64,000 bases of DNA from Marinomonas aquimarina (lineage in GTDB: Bacteria; Pseudomonadota; Gammaproteobacteria; Pseudomonadales; Marinomonadaceae), in the NCBI RefSeq assembly GCF_900089755.1, contig NZ_FLOC01000014.1, positions 52,894 through 116,893 on the forward strand, written 5' to 3'. Positions 1-9,339 of the stretch are shown here, piece by piece. The notes under the pieces are model-generated. The model was given only the letters and a program-made list of their open reading frames with translations, was not told where the DNA came from and ran no database searches. Every line of letters begins with the position of its first letter. The stretch's first letter is position 1. Both the position numbers and the translations under genes were made by a program.

Positions 1-297
1 ATCATTTTTTAGACAGTGGGCATCAATGCGCGCCACTTGTGATGTGAAGTCTGCTCGAATTCCCATTAATCGGCCGGTCAATTGATCAATTACCTTAAAG
101 GTTTCGATCTCTAGATCAGAGCCTGCGCCAATGAGTAAAGAATCTAGGTACTCGATTAGAGGGGGAATGACCAATTGGTAACCCCAACTTTCGTGGAGAT
201 TAAGCAGTGTTCTTCTTAGATGTTCAATTTTAGCGGCCTGTTTCGGAAGGGCCTCATCAACACCATCTGGAAGCAACCAGCGATCTGCTAGCGTCAT
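1..297 (-). CDS. hisZ: HisZ, ATP phosphoribosyltransferase regulatory subunit (N-terminal part, runs off the window)
   Basis: The minus strand reads 99 uninterrupted codons from the ATG at 297 to the window edge, so only the N-terminus is present. It opens [18 protein letters not shown] and continues with a class II aminoacyl-tRNA-synthetase-like fold ([20 protein letters not shown], then [14 protein letters not shown]), which is typical of HisZ. HisZ has lost synthetase activity and partners the short HisG in the first step of histidine synthesis. An AGAGGA ribosome site lies about 10 bases upstream, and the DUF2065 gene ends 14 bases before it. HisZ next to hflC is a familiar arrangement in Pseudomonas and relatives. 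A true HisS is less likely because of the neighbours and the N-terminus. Confidence 0.85.
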   Translation of the reverse strand, partial: MTLADRWLLPDGVDEALPKQAAKIEHLRRTLLNLHESWGYQLVIPPLIEYLDSLLIGAGSDLEIETFKVIDQLTGRLMGIRADFTSQVARIDAHCLKND

Positions 298-311
298 TAA
301 ACTGTATCCTC

Positions 312-509
312 TTAGCTTCGGGCCAGTAATAGGAGCATTAATCCAAGAAACATACTCACCGCCCCAAGCACTCGCAAGTTTTTATCCGAACTCGCGATCG
401 CTCTTACCATCATTTCGCGCCATAACTTTGGCTTCAAAAATGGTAAAACCCCTTCAGCAATCAGTAGCAAACTGAAGCCGACTAGAAGCGAATGCAACAA
501 TTCCTGCAT
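312..509 (-). CDS. DUF2065 (YjeT-like) small membrane protein
   Basis: This is a 65-residue protein with two hydrophobic segments (about residues 5-24 and 45-63) separated by a basic linker ([13 protein letters not shown]). The C-terminal motif [16 protein letters not shown] is characteristic of the DUF2065 family, whose function is unknown. It should sit in the inner membrane. It lies between hflC and hisZ, the usual position of this family. A hairpin terminator separates it from hflC, so it may be read mainly with hisZ or by read-through. Confidence 0.8.
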   Translation of the reverse strand: MQELLHSLLVGFSLLLIAEGVLPFLKPKLWREMMVRAIASSDKNLRVLGAVSMFLGLMLLLLARS

Positions 510-532
510 AGACTCTCTATATTTTGACCATT

Positions 533-556
533 AAAAAACCGGGCTTAACCCGGTTT
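533..556 (-). terminator. Rho-independent terminator after hflC
   Basis: On the minus strand a 9-base stem (AAAACCGGG with CCCGGTTTT) and a short loop are followed by a run of T. It lies 73 bases past the hflC stop and before the DUF2065 start. Confidence 0.75.
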
Positions 557-628
557 TGCTGATTCTATCACGATTATACGGCTGACTTACAGGCATATCC
601 ACCTACAAGTCAGCCAAAAACCGTCTCT

Positions 629-1495
629 TTAGTTGGTTTCTTTAAAGTACTTAAAGAATTCACCCTCTGGATCCAAGACAAACACATCACCACTGTTGGC
701 GAAGCTTTCTCGGTAAGCCTGCAGGCTACGGTAAAAATCAAAGAATTCTGGATCTTGTTGGTAAGCTTCGGCATAGATAGCAGCCGCCTGAGCATCACCA
801 TCACCACGAATCATTTCCGCATCACGCTGGGCTTCCGCCTCTAGCACAACACGCTGACGATCCGCATCGGCACGAATACCCTCAGCCAACTCAAGACCTT
901 TAGAACGGTGCTCACGCGCTTCACGCTCACGCTCAGTACGCATACGCTGGTATACCGACTCACTAACATCTGGCGGCAGATCGATTCGCTTCACACGAAT
1001 ATCGACGATCGTAATACCTAGTTCAGATTGAGCCACACCGTCAATACGATCACGCAACTCCGTCATTAGCTCTTCACGCTCACCAGACACCACTTCGTGC
1101 ATGGTACGCTCACCAAATTGGTTACGAAGACCTGTGTCCACACGCGAAGAAAGCACTCGGTTAGCGACAAACTCATCACCAGAAGTAGACTGGTAGAAAC
1201 GTGCAACGTTGGAAATCTTCCATTTCACGTAAGAGTCCACGATTACCGCTTTTTTCTCTAGCGTTAGGTAACGCTGTGGGCGGGAATCCATGGTCAAAAT
1301 ACGCGCGTCAAATTTCTTAACATCGTTCATGATCGGCAGTTTAAAGTGCAAACCAGGCTTAACATCATCGCGCACAATCTCACCGAACTTCAGCACCACA
1401 GCACGCTCAGTCTCTTTGACGACGAACAGGGTTTGAGAAGCCACTAAAACCGCAGCCAATACGATAAACATAATCGCAAAAGATAGGTTTTTCAT
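629..1495 (-). CDS. hflC: HflC, band-7 modulator of FtsH protease
   Basis: This 288-residue protein has one N-terminal membrane anchor (about residues 4-23), an SPFH/band-7 domain (about 22-185, with GEIVRDDVKPGLHFKLPI) and a charged helical region (about 185-245) expected to form coiled coil. HflC pairs with HflK on the periplasmic face of the inner membrane and restrains the AAA protease FtsH. The ATG shares its A with the end of the hflK stop region (hflK ends at 1495), so the two are translationally coupled. A terminator follows the gene. Length and domain order are normal for the family. Confidence 0.95.
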   Translation of the reverse strand: MKNLSFAIMFIVLAAVLVASQTLFVVKETERAVVLKFGEIVRDDVKPGLHFKLPIMNDVKKFDARILTMDSRPQRYLTLEKKAVIVDSYVKWKISNVARFYQSTSGDEFVANRVLSSRVDTGLRNQFGERTMHEVVSGEREELMTELRDRIDGVAQSELGITIVDIRVKRIDLPPDVSESVYQRMRTEREREAREHRSKGLELAEGIRADADRQRVVLEAEAQRDAEMIRGDGDAQAAAIYAEAYQQDPEFFDFYRSLQAYRESFANSGDVFVLDPEGEFFKYFKETN

Positions 1496-2733
1496 TAGTT
1501 TCTCCCCTCACGTACCGAATTAGCCGACTGACGGTTACGGATCTCAGCAATCACTTGATCAGTCAATGAACTGATCGAAGATGAGCTGATACCGCTAGTG
1601 TTAGAAGATGTTGGACGCTGCTTCATAATTTGATCCAGCGGTAGGTACATCATGTTGTTACCGTCTTTAGTATCAATAATGACTTTATTAGCGTCTTTGT
1701 AGATGGTCTCAATTGTTTCCAAGTACAAACGCTGTTTGGTCACTGCAGGAGCCTTAGCATACTCTTGGTACAAGCGATCAAAACGATCTGCTTGACCTTG
1801 CGCTCGGGCTACGATTTCAGAGCGGTAAGCTTCCGCTTCCTCACGAATACGCTGCGCACGACCACGAGCTTCTGGGATGATACCGTTAGCGTAAGATTCT
1901 GCCTCGTTACGAACACGCTGCTCATCCTCTTTCGCCTTGATTACATCGTCAAATGCTTCCTGAACTTGGTTAGGTGCCTGCGTATTCTCAACGTTGACTT
2001 TCGAAATCAGAAGACCAGTTCCGTAACTGTTGATGTAGGACTGCAAACGCTCTTTCACATCTGCCGCCAACACCTCACGACCTTCCGTCAAGATTTGGTC
2101 CATCTCAGTAGTACCGACAACGTGACGTAGAGAACTCTCTACCGCTTGAGCTAAGGAATCTTCCGGAGCTCGAACGTTGATCACAAAGTCACGCGGTGTT
2201 TCGATCAAATATTGCACCGACACACTCACCTCAACGATCGCTTCGTCTACCGTCAACATCAGTGCCTTGTGGTCATGTGAACGCACCTTAGTCACATTCA
2301 CTCGGGTCACAGAGTCAATCAACGGTGGATTCCAGTGCAGACCTGGCATAACGGTTTCATGGAATTTACCAAGACGCAACACGACACCGCGTTCCTGTTG
2401 GTCCACCTGATAAATACCCGTCGCCGCCCACAGCGCGAACAAACCTACAACGACAACACCTAGTAGACCGCTGCTAAATTTACCGCCCATACCTGGACCG
2501 CCATTTGAGCCGGAACCACCATTGCCACCGCGTTTCTTTTTAACACCAAGCATGTCCATCAGCTTGTTGAAGGCTTCATCCAAGTCAGGTGGTGCTTGAT
2601 CTTTACCACCATTTTGACCTTGACGGCCCCAAGGGTCATTATTGGGTTCTTGATCACGTCCCCCATTGTTATTACGGCTCTTATCCGTATTCCAAGGGTC
2701 GTTGTCGTTATTACCCGGTTCATTCCAGGCCAT
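1495..2733 (-). CDS. hflK: HflK, band-7 modulator of FtsH protease
   Basis: This 412-residue protein starts with a cytosolic tail of about 85 residues rich in Gly, Asn and Trp (MAWNEPGNND, later GGNGGSGSNGG), as in other HflK proteins. A transmembrane helix follows (about 88-108), then a band-7 domain (VDQQERGVVLRLGKFHETV onward) and a long charged helical stretch (about 270-330). A serine-rich tail ends the protein. It forms the HflKC complex with the downstream gene and regulates FtsH turnover of membrane proteins. It is the middle gene of hflX-hflK-hflC, with 38 bases from the end of hflK's upstream neighbour hflX. Confidence 0.95.
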   Translation of the reverse strand: MAWNEPGNNDNDPWNTDKSRNNNGGRDQEPNNDPWGRQGQNGGKDQAPPDLDEAFNKLMDMLGVKKKRGGNGGSGSNGGPGMGGKFSSGLLGVVVVGLFALWAATGIYQVDQQERGVVLRLGKFHETVMPGLHWNPPLIDSVTRVNVTKVRSHDHKALMLTVDEAIVEVSVSVQYLIETPRDFVINVRAPEDSLAQAVESSLRHVVGTTEMDQILTEGREVLAADVKERLQSYINSYGTGLLISKVNVENTQAPNQVQEAFDDVIKAKEDEQRVRNEAESYANGIIPEARGRAQRIREEAEAYRSEIVARAQGQADRFDRLYQEYAKAPAVTKQRLYLETIETIYKDANKVIIDTKDGNNMMYLPLDQIMKQRPTSSNTSGISSSSISSLTDQVIAEIRNRQSANSVREGRN

Positions 2734-2771
2734 ACTACATCTCCACTTTCTTGTAATGATAATCCGGTGAC

Positions 2772-4061
2772 TTAGGCTGCCTGAATTTGATCTTCAGACA
2801 TTCCCACTCTAGCAAGAATCTGTAAATAATCCTTACGAGGTAAGCATAATTCAAGCACAGATTGCCCTAGTTCATCGTAAGTTTCACCTTTTACAGCTCC
2901 CTGCTCAAACAACATCGCTCTGAAACGACCTTGATTGACTGGCACCACAATGGTTTCTTTGACAATATCTTCGGACAACAATTCCGCAATGGCTTGCTCT
3001 AGTAATTCAATACCAATCCCTTCACGAGCAGACAACCAAACTCGCACAGGGTTCCCGTGCTCGTCACGATCAATGCGCGGTTCAGCCGTTGGCAGAGCAT
3101 CAATTTTGTTAAATACCTTTAACGTCGGCAACTCATTGGCGCCGATTTCTTCCAACACATCTTCTACCGCAGCAATGTTTTCATCACGACTGATATCCGC
3201 CGCATCGACAACATGCAACAGCAAGTCCGACTCCGCCGACTCTTTTAAGGTCGCCTGGAAAGCCTTTACCAAACGGTGCGGTAGTTTACGGATAAACCCT
3301 ACCGTATCGGCCAACACCACGGTGCCCACCTCATCAAGCTCAAGTCGACGCAGGGTTGGATCCAAGGTCGCAAACAGTTGGTCTGCCGCATACACTTCGG
3401 CCCCAGTGGCACGGTTGAACAAGGTCGACTTGCCGGCGTTGGTGTAACCTACCAAAGAAATGGTTGGTACGTCCGATCGAGAACGAGCACGACGACTTTG
3501 ATCTCGTTGAGAGTTTACTTTCTCAAGACGTTTTTGGATCGATTTAATTCGCTCGCGTAACAAACGACGGTCGGTTTCTAACTGAGTTTCACCCGGACCA
3601 CGCATACCAATACCGCCTTTTTGGCGCTCAAGGTGGGTCCAACCGCGAATCAGTCGTGTTGACATGTGTTGTAGCTGAGCAAGCTCTACCTGCAACTTAC
3701 CCTCATGGGTACGTGCACGCTGGGCAAAGATGTCAAGAATCAACCCAGTACGATCAAGTACTCGACAATTTAAAACGCTTTCTAGATTTCGCTCTTGGGA
3801 AGGAGATAAGGCATGATCAAAAAGCACCACTTGGGCTTCTTCTCGAATCACAATATCTTTGATTTCATCTAATTTGCCGGTACCTACAAAGAACTTTGAA
3901 TCAGCTCTTTGACGAGACCCTGTTACGACTGCAACAGGGTCTGCACCAGCAGAGATAGCGAGTTCTACGAACTCTTCTGGTCCATGATTGTCGTTTTGAT
4001 CATGAAAATCGATATGAACCAGGACAGCAATTTCACCACTTTCAGGGCGTTCGAAAAACAA
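2772..4061 (-). CDS. hflX: HflX, ribosome-associated GTPase
   Basis: This 429-residue protein has an N-terminal HflX domain, a basic coiled-coil linker (about 160-195) and a G domain with P-loop GYTNAGKS (205-212), switch region DTVGFIRKLP and NKID specificity motif. HflX binds ribosomes and splits stalled or heat-damaged 70S particles. The chosen start is TTG at 4061, giving MFFERPESGEIAVLVHI, which matches the usual family N-terminus; an AGAGG site lies about 9 bases upstream. It sits 36 bases after hfq in the classical hfq-hflX-hflK-hflC order. The TTG start may keep expression low. Confidence 0.95.
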   Translation of the reverse strand: MFFERPESGEIAVLVHIDFHDQNDNHGPEEFVELAISAGADPVAVVTGSRQRADSKFFVGTGKLDEIKDIVIREEAQVVLFDHALSPSQERNLESVLNCRVLDRTGLILDIFAQRARTHEGKLQVELAQLQHMSTRLIRGWTHLERQKGGIGMRGPGETQLETDRRLLRERIKSIQKRLEKVNSQRDQSRRARSRSDVPTISLVGYTNAGKSTLFNRATGAEVYAADQLFATLDPTLRRLELDEVGTVVLADTVGFIRKLPHRLVKAFQATLKESAESDLLLHVVDAADISRDENIAAVEDVLEEIGANELPTLKVFNKIDALPTAEPRIDRDEHGNPVRVWLSAREGIGIELLEQAIAELLSEDIVKETIVVPVNQGRFRAMLFEQGAVKGETYDELGQSVLELCLPRKDYLQILARVGMSEDQIQAA

Positions 4062-4097
4062 GTTATATAACCTCTGTTTGTCCTAGTCAGAACAAAC

Positions 4098-4343
4098 TTA
4101 TTCTGCTGCATCTTCCGCCTGATCAGGAGACGGTAGACGGATAGTACGAGAAGGAACAACGGTCGAGATTGCGTGCTTGTAAACCATTTGGCTTACAGTG
4201 TTTTTCAACAAAATCACGAACTGATCAAATGACTCGATTTGTCCCTGCAATTTAATACCATTCACAAGAAAGATAGAAACAGGTACTCTCTCTTTGCGTA
4301 GTACGTTTAAGTAAGGGTCTTGTAGTGACTGCCCTTTTGACAT
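4098..4343 (-). CDS. hfq: Hfq, RNA chaperone
   Basis: This is an 81-residue Sm-like protein. The Sm1 motif ([19 protein letters not shown]) and Sm2 motif ([12 protein letters not shown]) are intact, and an acidic tail (DQAEDAAE) follows. Hfq forms a hexamer that pairs small RNAs with mRNAs. I chose the ATG at 4343 ([13 protein letters not shown]), which has an excellent AAGGAG site. An in-frame upstream ATG at 4361 would add six residues and lacks a ribosome site. miaA lies upstream, with 88 bases between, in the usual miaA-hfq order. An AT-rich stretch upstream (TATAAG near 4367-4372 on the minus strand) could serve as a local -10 element. Confidence 0.97.
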   Translation of the reverse strand: MSKGQSLQDPYLNVLRKERVPVSIFLVNGIKLQGQIESFDQFVILLKNTVSQMVYKHAISTVVPSRTIRLPSPDQAEDAAE

Positions 4344-4431
4344 CGGAATCTCCTTAAGCAAGCAAACTTATAATTAAAATATTGGCAAAACAATACTATA
4401 GATAGTACACCAAATCTTTCCTGATTTCCCC

Positions 4432-5364
4432 TTATATAATCTTGCTTTCCAAGTATTTCAAGGTTTGTCCTAAAAGATCTTGATTTAAACTGTCAAAAAT
4501 CGCCAGATCGTCCCAACCACGCAGCCAAGTGTGCTGACGTTTCGCCAGCTGACGCGTCGCGACAATGCCTTTAAAAACCGCTTCTTCAAGAGAGTCTTCG
4601 CCCTCTAAATATTGCCACAATTGGCGATAGCCAACGCAGCGCACAGACGGCATATCAATACTTAAATCACCGTGCTTGTACAAGGCTTCGACCTCAGCCA
4701 AGAAACCTTGTTCCATCATTAGATGAAAACGCTCCTCAATGCGTTGATGTAACACCGAACGCTCTTGCGGCATCACCGCAATATTGACTAAATCAAACGG
4801 TAGCTCTTGTGCTTCTTGCTCCGCCCACCACTGCGTCATGGTTTTTCCGGTTAAGCGGTATACCTCAATGGCACGCTGCAAGCGTTGGGCATCATTCGGA
4901 TTAATACGTGCCGCAGCGACAGGATCAATGTCCTGTAATTGCGCGTGCAAACTGGCCAAACCAAACTGCGCTGCCTGCTGCTCAAACTCGGCACGAATCG
5001 CGGCATCCGCCGGTGGCATTGGCGCTAGGCCTTTTTGCAGAGCATTGAAATACATCATGGTGCCACCGACAAGCAGCGGCGTTTTCCCCTGAGCAACAAT
5101 GTCCGCTACTTCGCGTTCAGCATCCGCCATAAAATCGGCCGCCGAATAACTTTCACTCGGGTCAATAATGTCAATCAAGCGATGCGGCGCTTTGGCCAAG
5201 GTTTCAGCATCAGGTTTCGCTGTACCAATATCCATTCCCTTGTATACGAGCGCAGAATCGACACTGATAATGTCATAGCCATGTTGGCTGGCCAGCTCGA
5301 CAGCAAGGCCTGTTTTACCTGAGGCGGTTGGCCCCATTAAACAGACAACTTTAGGTTTGGACAT
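4432..5364 (-). CDS. miaA: MiaA, tRNA dimethylallyltransferase
   Basis: This 310-residue enzyme adds a dimethylallyl group to A37 of tRNAs that read UNN codons. The P-loop GPTASGKT is at residues 11-18, followed by [16 protein letters not shown], which binds substrate, and a C-terminal RQHTWLRGW motif that is typical of MiaA. The start codon lies 3 bases past the mutL stop, so the two genes are tightly coupled. Length and motif order are normal. The tRNA-Leu(CAA) encoded in this window reads UUG and is a likely substrate, judged by its anticodon class. Confidence 0.96.
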   Translation of the reverse strand: MSKPKVVCLMGPTASGKTGLAVELASQHGYDIISVDSALVYKGMDIGTAKPDAETLAKAPHRLIDIIDPSESYSAADFMADAEREVADIVAQGKTPLLVGGTMMYFNALQKGLAPMPPADAAIRAEFEQQAAQFGLASLHAQLQDIDPVAAARINPNDAQRLQRAIEVYRLTGKTMTQWWAEQEAQELPFDLVNIAVMPQERSVLHQRIEERFHLMMEQGFLAEVEALYKHGDLSIDMPSVRCVGYRQLWQYLEGEDSLEEAVFKGIVATRQLAKRQHTWLRGWDDLAIFDSLNQDLLGQTLKYLESKII

Positions 5365-5367
5365 AAA

Positions 5368-7371
5368 TTAACGACCCCGTAAAAATAATTTATCTAGATC
5401 AGACATCGACAACTGCGTCCAAGTTGGACGTCCGTGATTACATTGCCCGCTACGCTCGGTGACTTCCATATCGCGCAGCAAGCTGTTCATTTCCGCAACC
5501 GACAATTTGCGATTGGCTCGCACCGCTCCATGACAAGCCATGGTCGCCATCAATTCGTTCGCGCGCGCCTGCAGTAAGTCCGTTGTACCATTGACCACCA
5601 AGTCACTGATCACGTCGCGCACCAAGCTTTCAATATCACCGTTGATCAAGATCACCGGCACCTCACGCACCATGACACTTTCAGGGCCTGAACGCTCAAT
5701 GTTAAAACCAAACTGCACAAAGACATCGTGCTGATCTTCTACCAAGTCCGCTTCGGCCTGCGAGATGGACACGTTGATCGGAACTAATAACGGCTGTGAT
5801 GGCACATTTTTGGAGTAAAACGCCGCTTTCATGCGCTCATAGACAATGCGCTCATGGGCGGCATGCATATCGACAATAATCATGCCTTGTTCGGTTTCAG
5901 ACAGGATATAAATACCATGTAACTGCGCCACCGCATACCCCAACGGAGGCATAATGCCTTCTCGCGGTAGAGCTTCACGCACACGCCCCGTTCCCTCATT
6001 GGTTTGCAAAATAGGACTGACATTGGTTGACGTGAACGGCGTTTCGGCCGCAATTGGCTTAATCTCTCCCGTCTCTGGGTCCACTTCTTCTCCCGCAAAC
6101 TGACGAGCAAAATCCGCCATTTGCGATACTGCACTGAGCTGCCCTGTTACTTGCGCAGCGCTTGGGCCCTCTGAAGGAGTATAGTTGCCCGCAGCAGAAT
6201 AACCGCCATTCGCGCTAGGCGCTGTGCCTTGAGCACCTTGACCAGCGCTCATCCAAGACACATCTCGAGCTTGACTCGGATGCCCTAAGCTCAGTTTTTC
6301 TTGCTCTTGAAGCTGCGGCTCTTGGCGCTGAATAGGATTTTCCGCGCTGCCTGACATACCTGTTTCAGGACGCACATCAGCCAACACTTTATGAATACGA
6401 CTAAATAGAAAATCGTGTACTAGGCGACCATCACGAAAACGCACTTCATGCTTGGTAGGATGCACGTTGACATCCACCGTGCCAGGATCTAACTCCAAAT
6501 ACAGCACAAAGGTCGGATGGCGACCATTATATAAGACATCACGATAAGCTTGGCGTACCGCATGAGCCACCAGCTTGTCACGCACCACTCGACCATTAAC
6601 GAAGAAGTACTGCAGGTCAGCCTGAGAACGTGAAAAGGTCGGCAGACCAATCCATCCCCATAGCCGTAAGCCTGCGGCCTCCACATCAATGGTGAGCGCG
6701 TTTTCAATAAACTTCTTACCGAGCAAGGTCGCTAAACGGTGCTCCGCATGCAGCTGGTCCTGAACAGGACGCAGGTCATACACCTGCTTGCCATTGTGAT
6801 TAAGACGAAAGCCCACATCGTAACGGCTCAGCGCCAAGCGCTTAACCACTTCTTCAAGGTGACCAAACTCGGTTTTTTCGGTGCGCAAAAACTTACGTCG
6901 TGCAGGCGTATTAAAGAATAAATCTCGAGCCTCAATGGTAGTCCCCTGTGGGTGCGAGGCCGGGCGAACTGACGTCGCCATATCCTTACCTTCCGCTTCC
7001 ACCCGCCAAGCTTCTTGCTCACCTTCTGCACACGACGTTAAATGCAATCGTGATACGGAACTGATACTGGCCAACGCCTCACCACGAAAGCCAAGTGTTG
7101 CGACCGCTTCGAGATCATCTAAGGTAATGATTTTACTGGTGGCATGACGGCTTAACGCCAAAGATAGGTCATCTTTGACAATACCGCGGCCATTGTCTCG
7201 GATTTTAATGCCACGCACGCCGCCTTGCTCAACATCAATATCCAGTTGTGTGGCGCCAGCATCCAAACTGTTTTCGAGAAGTTCTTTGACCACTGACGCG
7301 GGACGTTCTACCACCTCACCTGCCGCGATCTGGTTGGCAAGGCGGGGTGATAGCAAGCTTATTCTAGACAT
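5368..7371 (-). CDS. mutL: MutL, DNA mismatch repair protein
   Basis: This 667-residue protein has an N-terminal GHKL ATPase ([14 protein letters not shown] and [10 protein letters not shown] in the first 100 residues) and a low-complexity linker (about 340-470). The C-terminal dimerisation domain contains [12 protein letters not shown] (starting at D501) and the late motifs [12 protein letters not shown] and CNHGRPT. The first of these fits the DxHA-x2-E-x4-E metal site of MutL endonucleases, so this MutL probably nicks DNA itself, as in bacteria that lack MutH. It lies between amiB and miaA, the usual order. Confidence 0.96.
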   Translation of the reverse strand: MSRISLLSPRLANQIAAGEVVERPASVVKELLENSLDAGATQLDIDVEQGGVRGIKIRDNGRGIVKDDLSLALSRHATSKIITLDDLEAVATLGFRGEALASISSVSRLHLTSCAEGEQEAWRVEAEGKDMATSVRPASHPQGTTIEARDLFFNTPARRKFLRTEKTEFGHLEEVVKRLALSRYDVGFRLNHNGKQVYDLRPVQDQLHAEHRLATLLGKKFIENALTIDVEAAGLRLWGWIGLPTFSRSQADLQYFFVNGRVVRDKLVAHAVRQAYRDVLYNGRHPTFVLYLELDPGTVDVNVHPTKHEVRFRDGRLVHDFLFSRIHKVLADVRPETGMSGSAENPIQRQEPQLQEQEKLSLGHPSQARDVSWMSAGQGAQGTAPSANGGYSAAGNYTPSEGPSAAQVTGQLSAVSQMADFARQFAGEEVDPETGEIKPIAAETPFTSTNVSPILQTNEGTGRVREALPREGIMPPLGYAVAQLHGIYILSETEQGMIIVDMHAAHERIVYERMKAAFYSKNVPSQPLLVPINVSISQAEADLVEDQHDVFVQFGFNIERSGPESVMVREVPVILINGDIESLVRDVISDLVVNGTTDLLQARANELMATMACHGAVRANRKLSVAEMNSLLRDMEVTERSGQCNHGRPTWTQLSMSDLDKLFLRGR

Positions 7372-7394
7372 GGGATTCCTTTATTGAACGGCAT

Positions 7395-8723
7395 TTAACC
7401 GGCGGGAATGGATAGCTTCTGCCCAACCCAAATCACATCATTGCGCAAAGTATTGGCGGAGCGCAGCGAATCAAGGGAAACACCATTTCTACGAGCGATT
7501 TCGGAAAGGGTATCCCCTTTGGAAACGGTGTAGGTATATCCCCCCGTTTGGTTTTTACGCCACGCTATATAGGTACCATCAGGGGGATTCGAGAAGAAAA
7601 AGTCTTCCACCCCATTAGCTATGGAGGCCGCCAATTTACGACGATAGGTTAAGCTAGATAAGTTCTTCGCTTCTGTCTTATTTGAGACGAAACCGGTTTC
7701 CACCAAGATGGATGGAATATCAGGGGATTTCAGCACAACAAAGCCCGCTTGCTGAACCGAGTTTTTATGCAACACGGCCACCCCTTTCATTTCTCGCAAG
7801 ACTTTATTACCAATGTCTAAACTCATCTGAATAGTCGAGTTCATCGACATATCCAATAGCACTTCGGCCAACAATTGGTCTTTATCGTCCAAAGAGATAC
7901 CACCCACTAAGTCTGCCGCTTGCTCTTGTTGCGCCAGCCAACGACCCATCTCTGAGGTTTTACCACTTAACGACAAAGCCCAGACCGACGCACCTCGGGC
8001 CGACGGCTTAGTGAAGGCGTCCGCATGAATAGAGATCATCAGGTCAGCATTGGCTTCTCGAGCAATGCGTGAACGGTCACGCAACTGCAAATACTCATCG
8101 GTGGAACGCGTCAACACGGCTTTAATACCTTGAATGGCATTCAAGCGTTTGGCTAACTCTCGCCCTATCGACAAGACAATATCTTTTTCACGAACCTTGT
8201 ATTGCCCTAGGGCACCAGGATCTTTGCCACCATGTCCAGGATCAATCACCACCACGACGTCACGCTTTTCGTCCGAGATCGAAGCCAGACTCTTCACCAC
8301 CGCCGCGGTATTATTTTGGGTACCGTATTCAAGCTCGACCAAAATGCGCGGACCATACTCACCTGCCGCCCCCAGTTCGGAAGTTTTCGCTTTGACCTTT
8401 TTGTTTAAATCCAAAACAAAGCGCATACCATTTTCACGTTTGGCATAGCGTACGCGCATCAAAACATCCGATGATAAGGCCGACAGCCCATTGACCACAT
8501 CTTGAGAAATGTCGGTATTACTGACATCCAAAACAATACGATCAGGGTTGCTTAACGGAAACATGCGATGGCTGACAGAGCTATCCAGCTCAAACACCAA
8601 GCGCGTCGCACCAGGCTGCTGGGCAACGCGAATATCTTTGACCTGCGCCGCTTGCGCTACCGCGCTGAGCGCCAGAAAAAGCACTGGCAACAACCAATAA
8701 AGAGAAAAGAATTTTTTATACAT
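7395..8723 (-). CDS. amiB: N-acetylmuramoyl-L-alanine amidase (AmiB/AmiC type) with LysM
   Basis: This 442-residue protein has a Sec signal peptide (about 1-26, ending AVAQA), an AMIN domain (about 28-130) that targets the division septum, an Amidase_3 catalytic domain (about 155-375) and a C-terminal LysM repeat (about 394-438, [17 protein letters not shown]). Zinc ligands are visible at H164 ([10 protein letters not shown]), E179 and the His of SIHADAF; ILVETGF supplies the catalytic Glu. It cleaves the peptide side chain from peptidoglycan during cell separation. The order tsaE-amiB-mutL-miaA-hfq is classical, but a terminator lies between tsaE and amiB here, so amiB probably has its own promoter. 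Confidence 0.94.
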   Translation of the reverse strand: MYKKFFSLYWLLPVLFLALSAVAQAAQVKDIRVAQQPGATRLVFELDSSVSHRMFPLSNPDRIVLDVSNTDISQDVVNGLSALSSDVLMRVRYAKRENGMRFVLDLNKKVKAKTSELGAAGEYGPRILVELEYGTQNNTAAVVKSLASISDEKRDVVVVIDPGHGGKDPGALGQYKVREKDIVLSIGRELAKRLNAIQGIKAVLTRSTDEYLQLRDRSRIAREANADLMISIHADAFTKPSARGASVWALSLSGKTSEMGRWLAQQEQAADLVGGISLDDKDQLLAEVLLDMSMNSTIQMSLDIGNKVLREMKGVAVLHKNSVQQAGFVVLKSPDIPSILVETGFVSNKTEAKNLSSLTYRRKLAASIANGVEDFFFSNPPDGTYIAWRKNQTGGYTYTVSKGDTLSEIARRNGVSLDSLRSANTLRNDVIWVGQKLSIPAG

Positions 8724-8801
8724 ATCAGACAGCTAGCAAGTATATGTGGACACTATAACGCTTGCCGACTTTGATCTCAAATAGACAACTCAAGAGAATA
8801 A

Positions 8802-8824
8802 AAAAGGAGGCATGGCCTCCTTTC
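8802..8824 (-). terminator. Terminator after tsaE
   Basis: A 9-base stem (AAAGGAGGC with GCCTCCTTT) around a 3-base loop is followed by a T run on the minus strand. It starts about 6 bases beyond the tsaE stop. Confidence 0.8.
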
Positions 8825-8829
8825 TAAAA

Positions 8830-9297
8830 TCAGCTGGCAAGCCGTTGGGATATCTCTGCTACCGCTTCGACACCATAGCTAGTTTTCGGCTCAATGGAGA
8901 TCGATCGACCATGACGAACCAAGTCCAAATGCACCACTAGATCAGGTTGAGGTAGCACCCCCGTACCCATTTCGGCCCATTCGACCAAACATAAAGCCCC
9001 GTCTTTAAAATAATCGCGAATACCCATGTATTCCAACTCTTCGGCATCACTAATACGATACAAATCAAAGTGGTACACTTCAATTTGATCCAACTCATAT
9101 GGCTCCACTATGGTATAGGTTGGACTTTTCACTGGCCCAATATAGCCCAATCCACGCAAAATCCCGCGCACCAGCGTTGTTTTACCCATACCTAGATTAC
9201 CGTCTAGATACACCACCCCACCACTTTTGAGTGATGCTGCTAGGTTTTCCCCAAACAGCTCCATGGCGTCTTCGCCAAATACTTCTCGTTCTAACAT
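8830..9297 (-). CDS. tsaE: TsaE, tRNA t6A biosynthesis ATPase
   Basis: This 155-residue P-loop protein carries GNLGMGKTT (residues 33-41), SPTYTIVEPYE and a conserved HFDLYRI motif. TsaE works with TsaB and TsaD to make threonylcarbamoyl-A37 on tRNAs that read ANN codons; its ATPase resets the complex. It lies 42 bases after nnr, as in many gammaproteobacteria. The ATG at 9297 gives a normal N-terminus (MLEREVFGEDAMELFGENL). A strong terminator follows. Confidence 0.93.
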   Translation of the reverse strand: MLEREVFGEDAMELFGENLAASLKSGGVVYLDGNLGMGKTTLVRGILRGLGYIGPVKSPTYTIVEPYELDQIEVYHFDLYRISDAEELEYMGIRDYFKDGALCLVEWAEMGTGVLPQPDLVVHLDLVRHGRSISIEPKTSYGVEAVAEISQRLAS

Positions 9298-9339
9298 CTT
9301 TGTCTACTCACTTATCTACACACACCCGTGTGCGAAAAA

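Noticed and set aside
1495..1495. Shared base between hflK and hflC as a programmed frameshift fusion
   Set aside because: A stop/start overlap of this type is ordinary translational coupling, and both proteins are full length.
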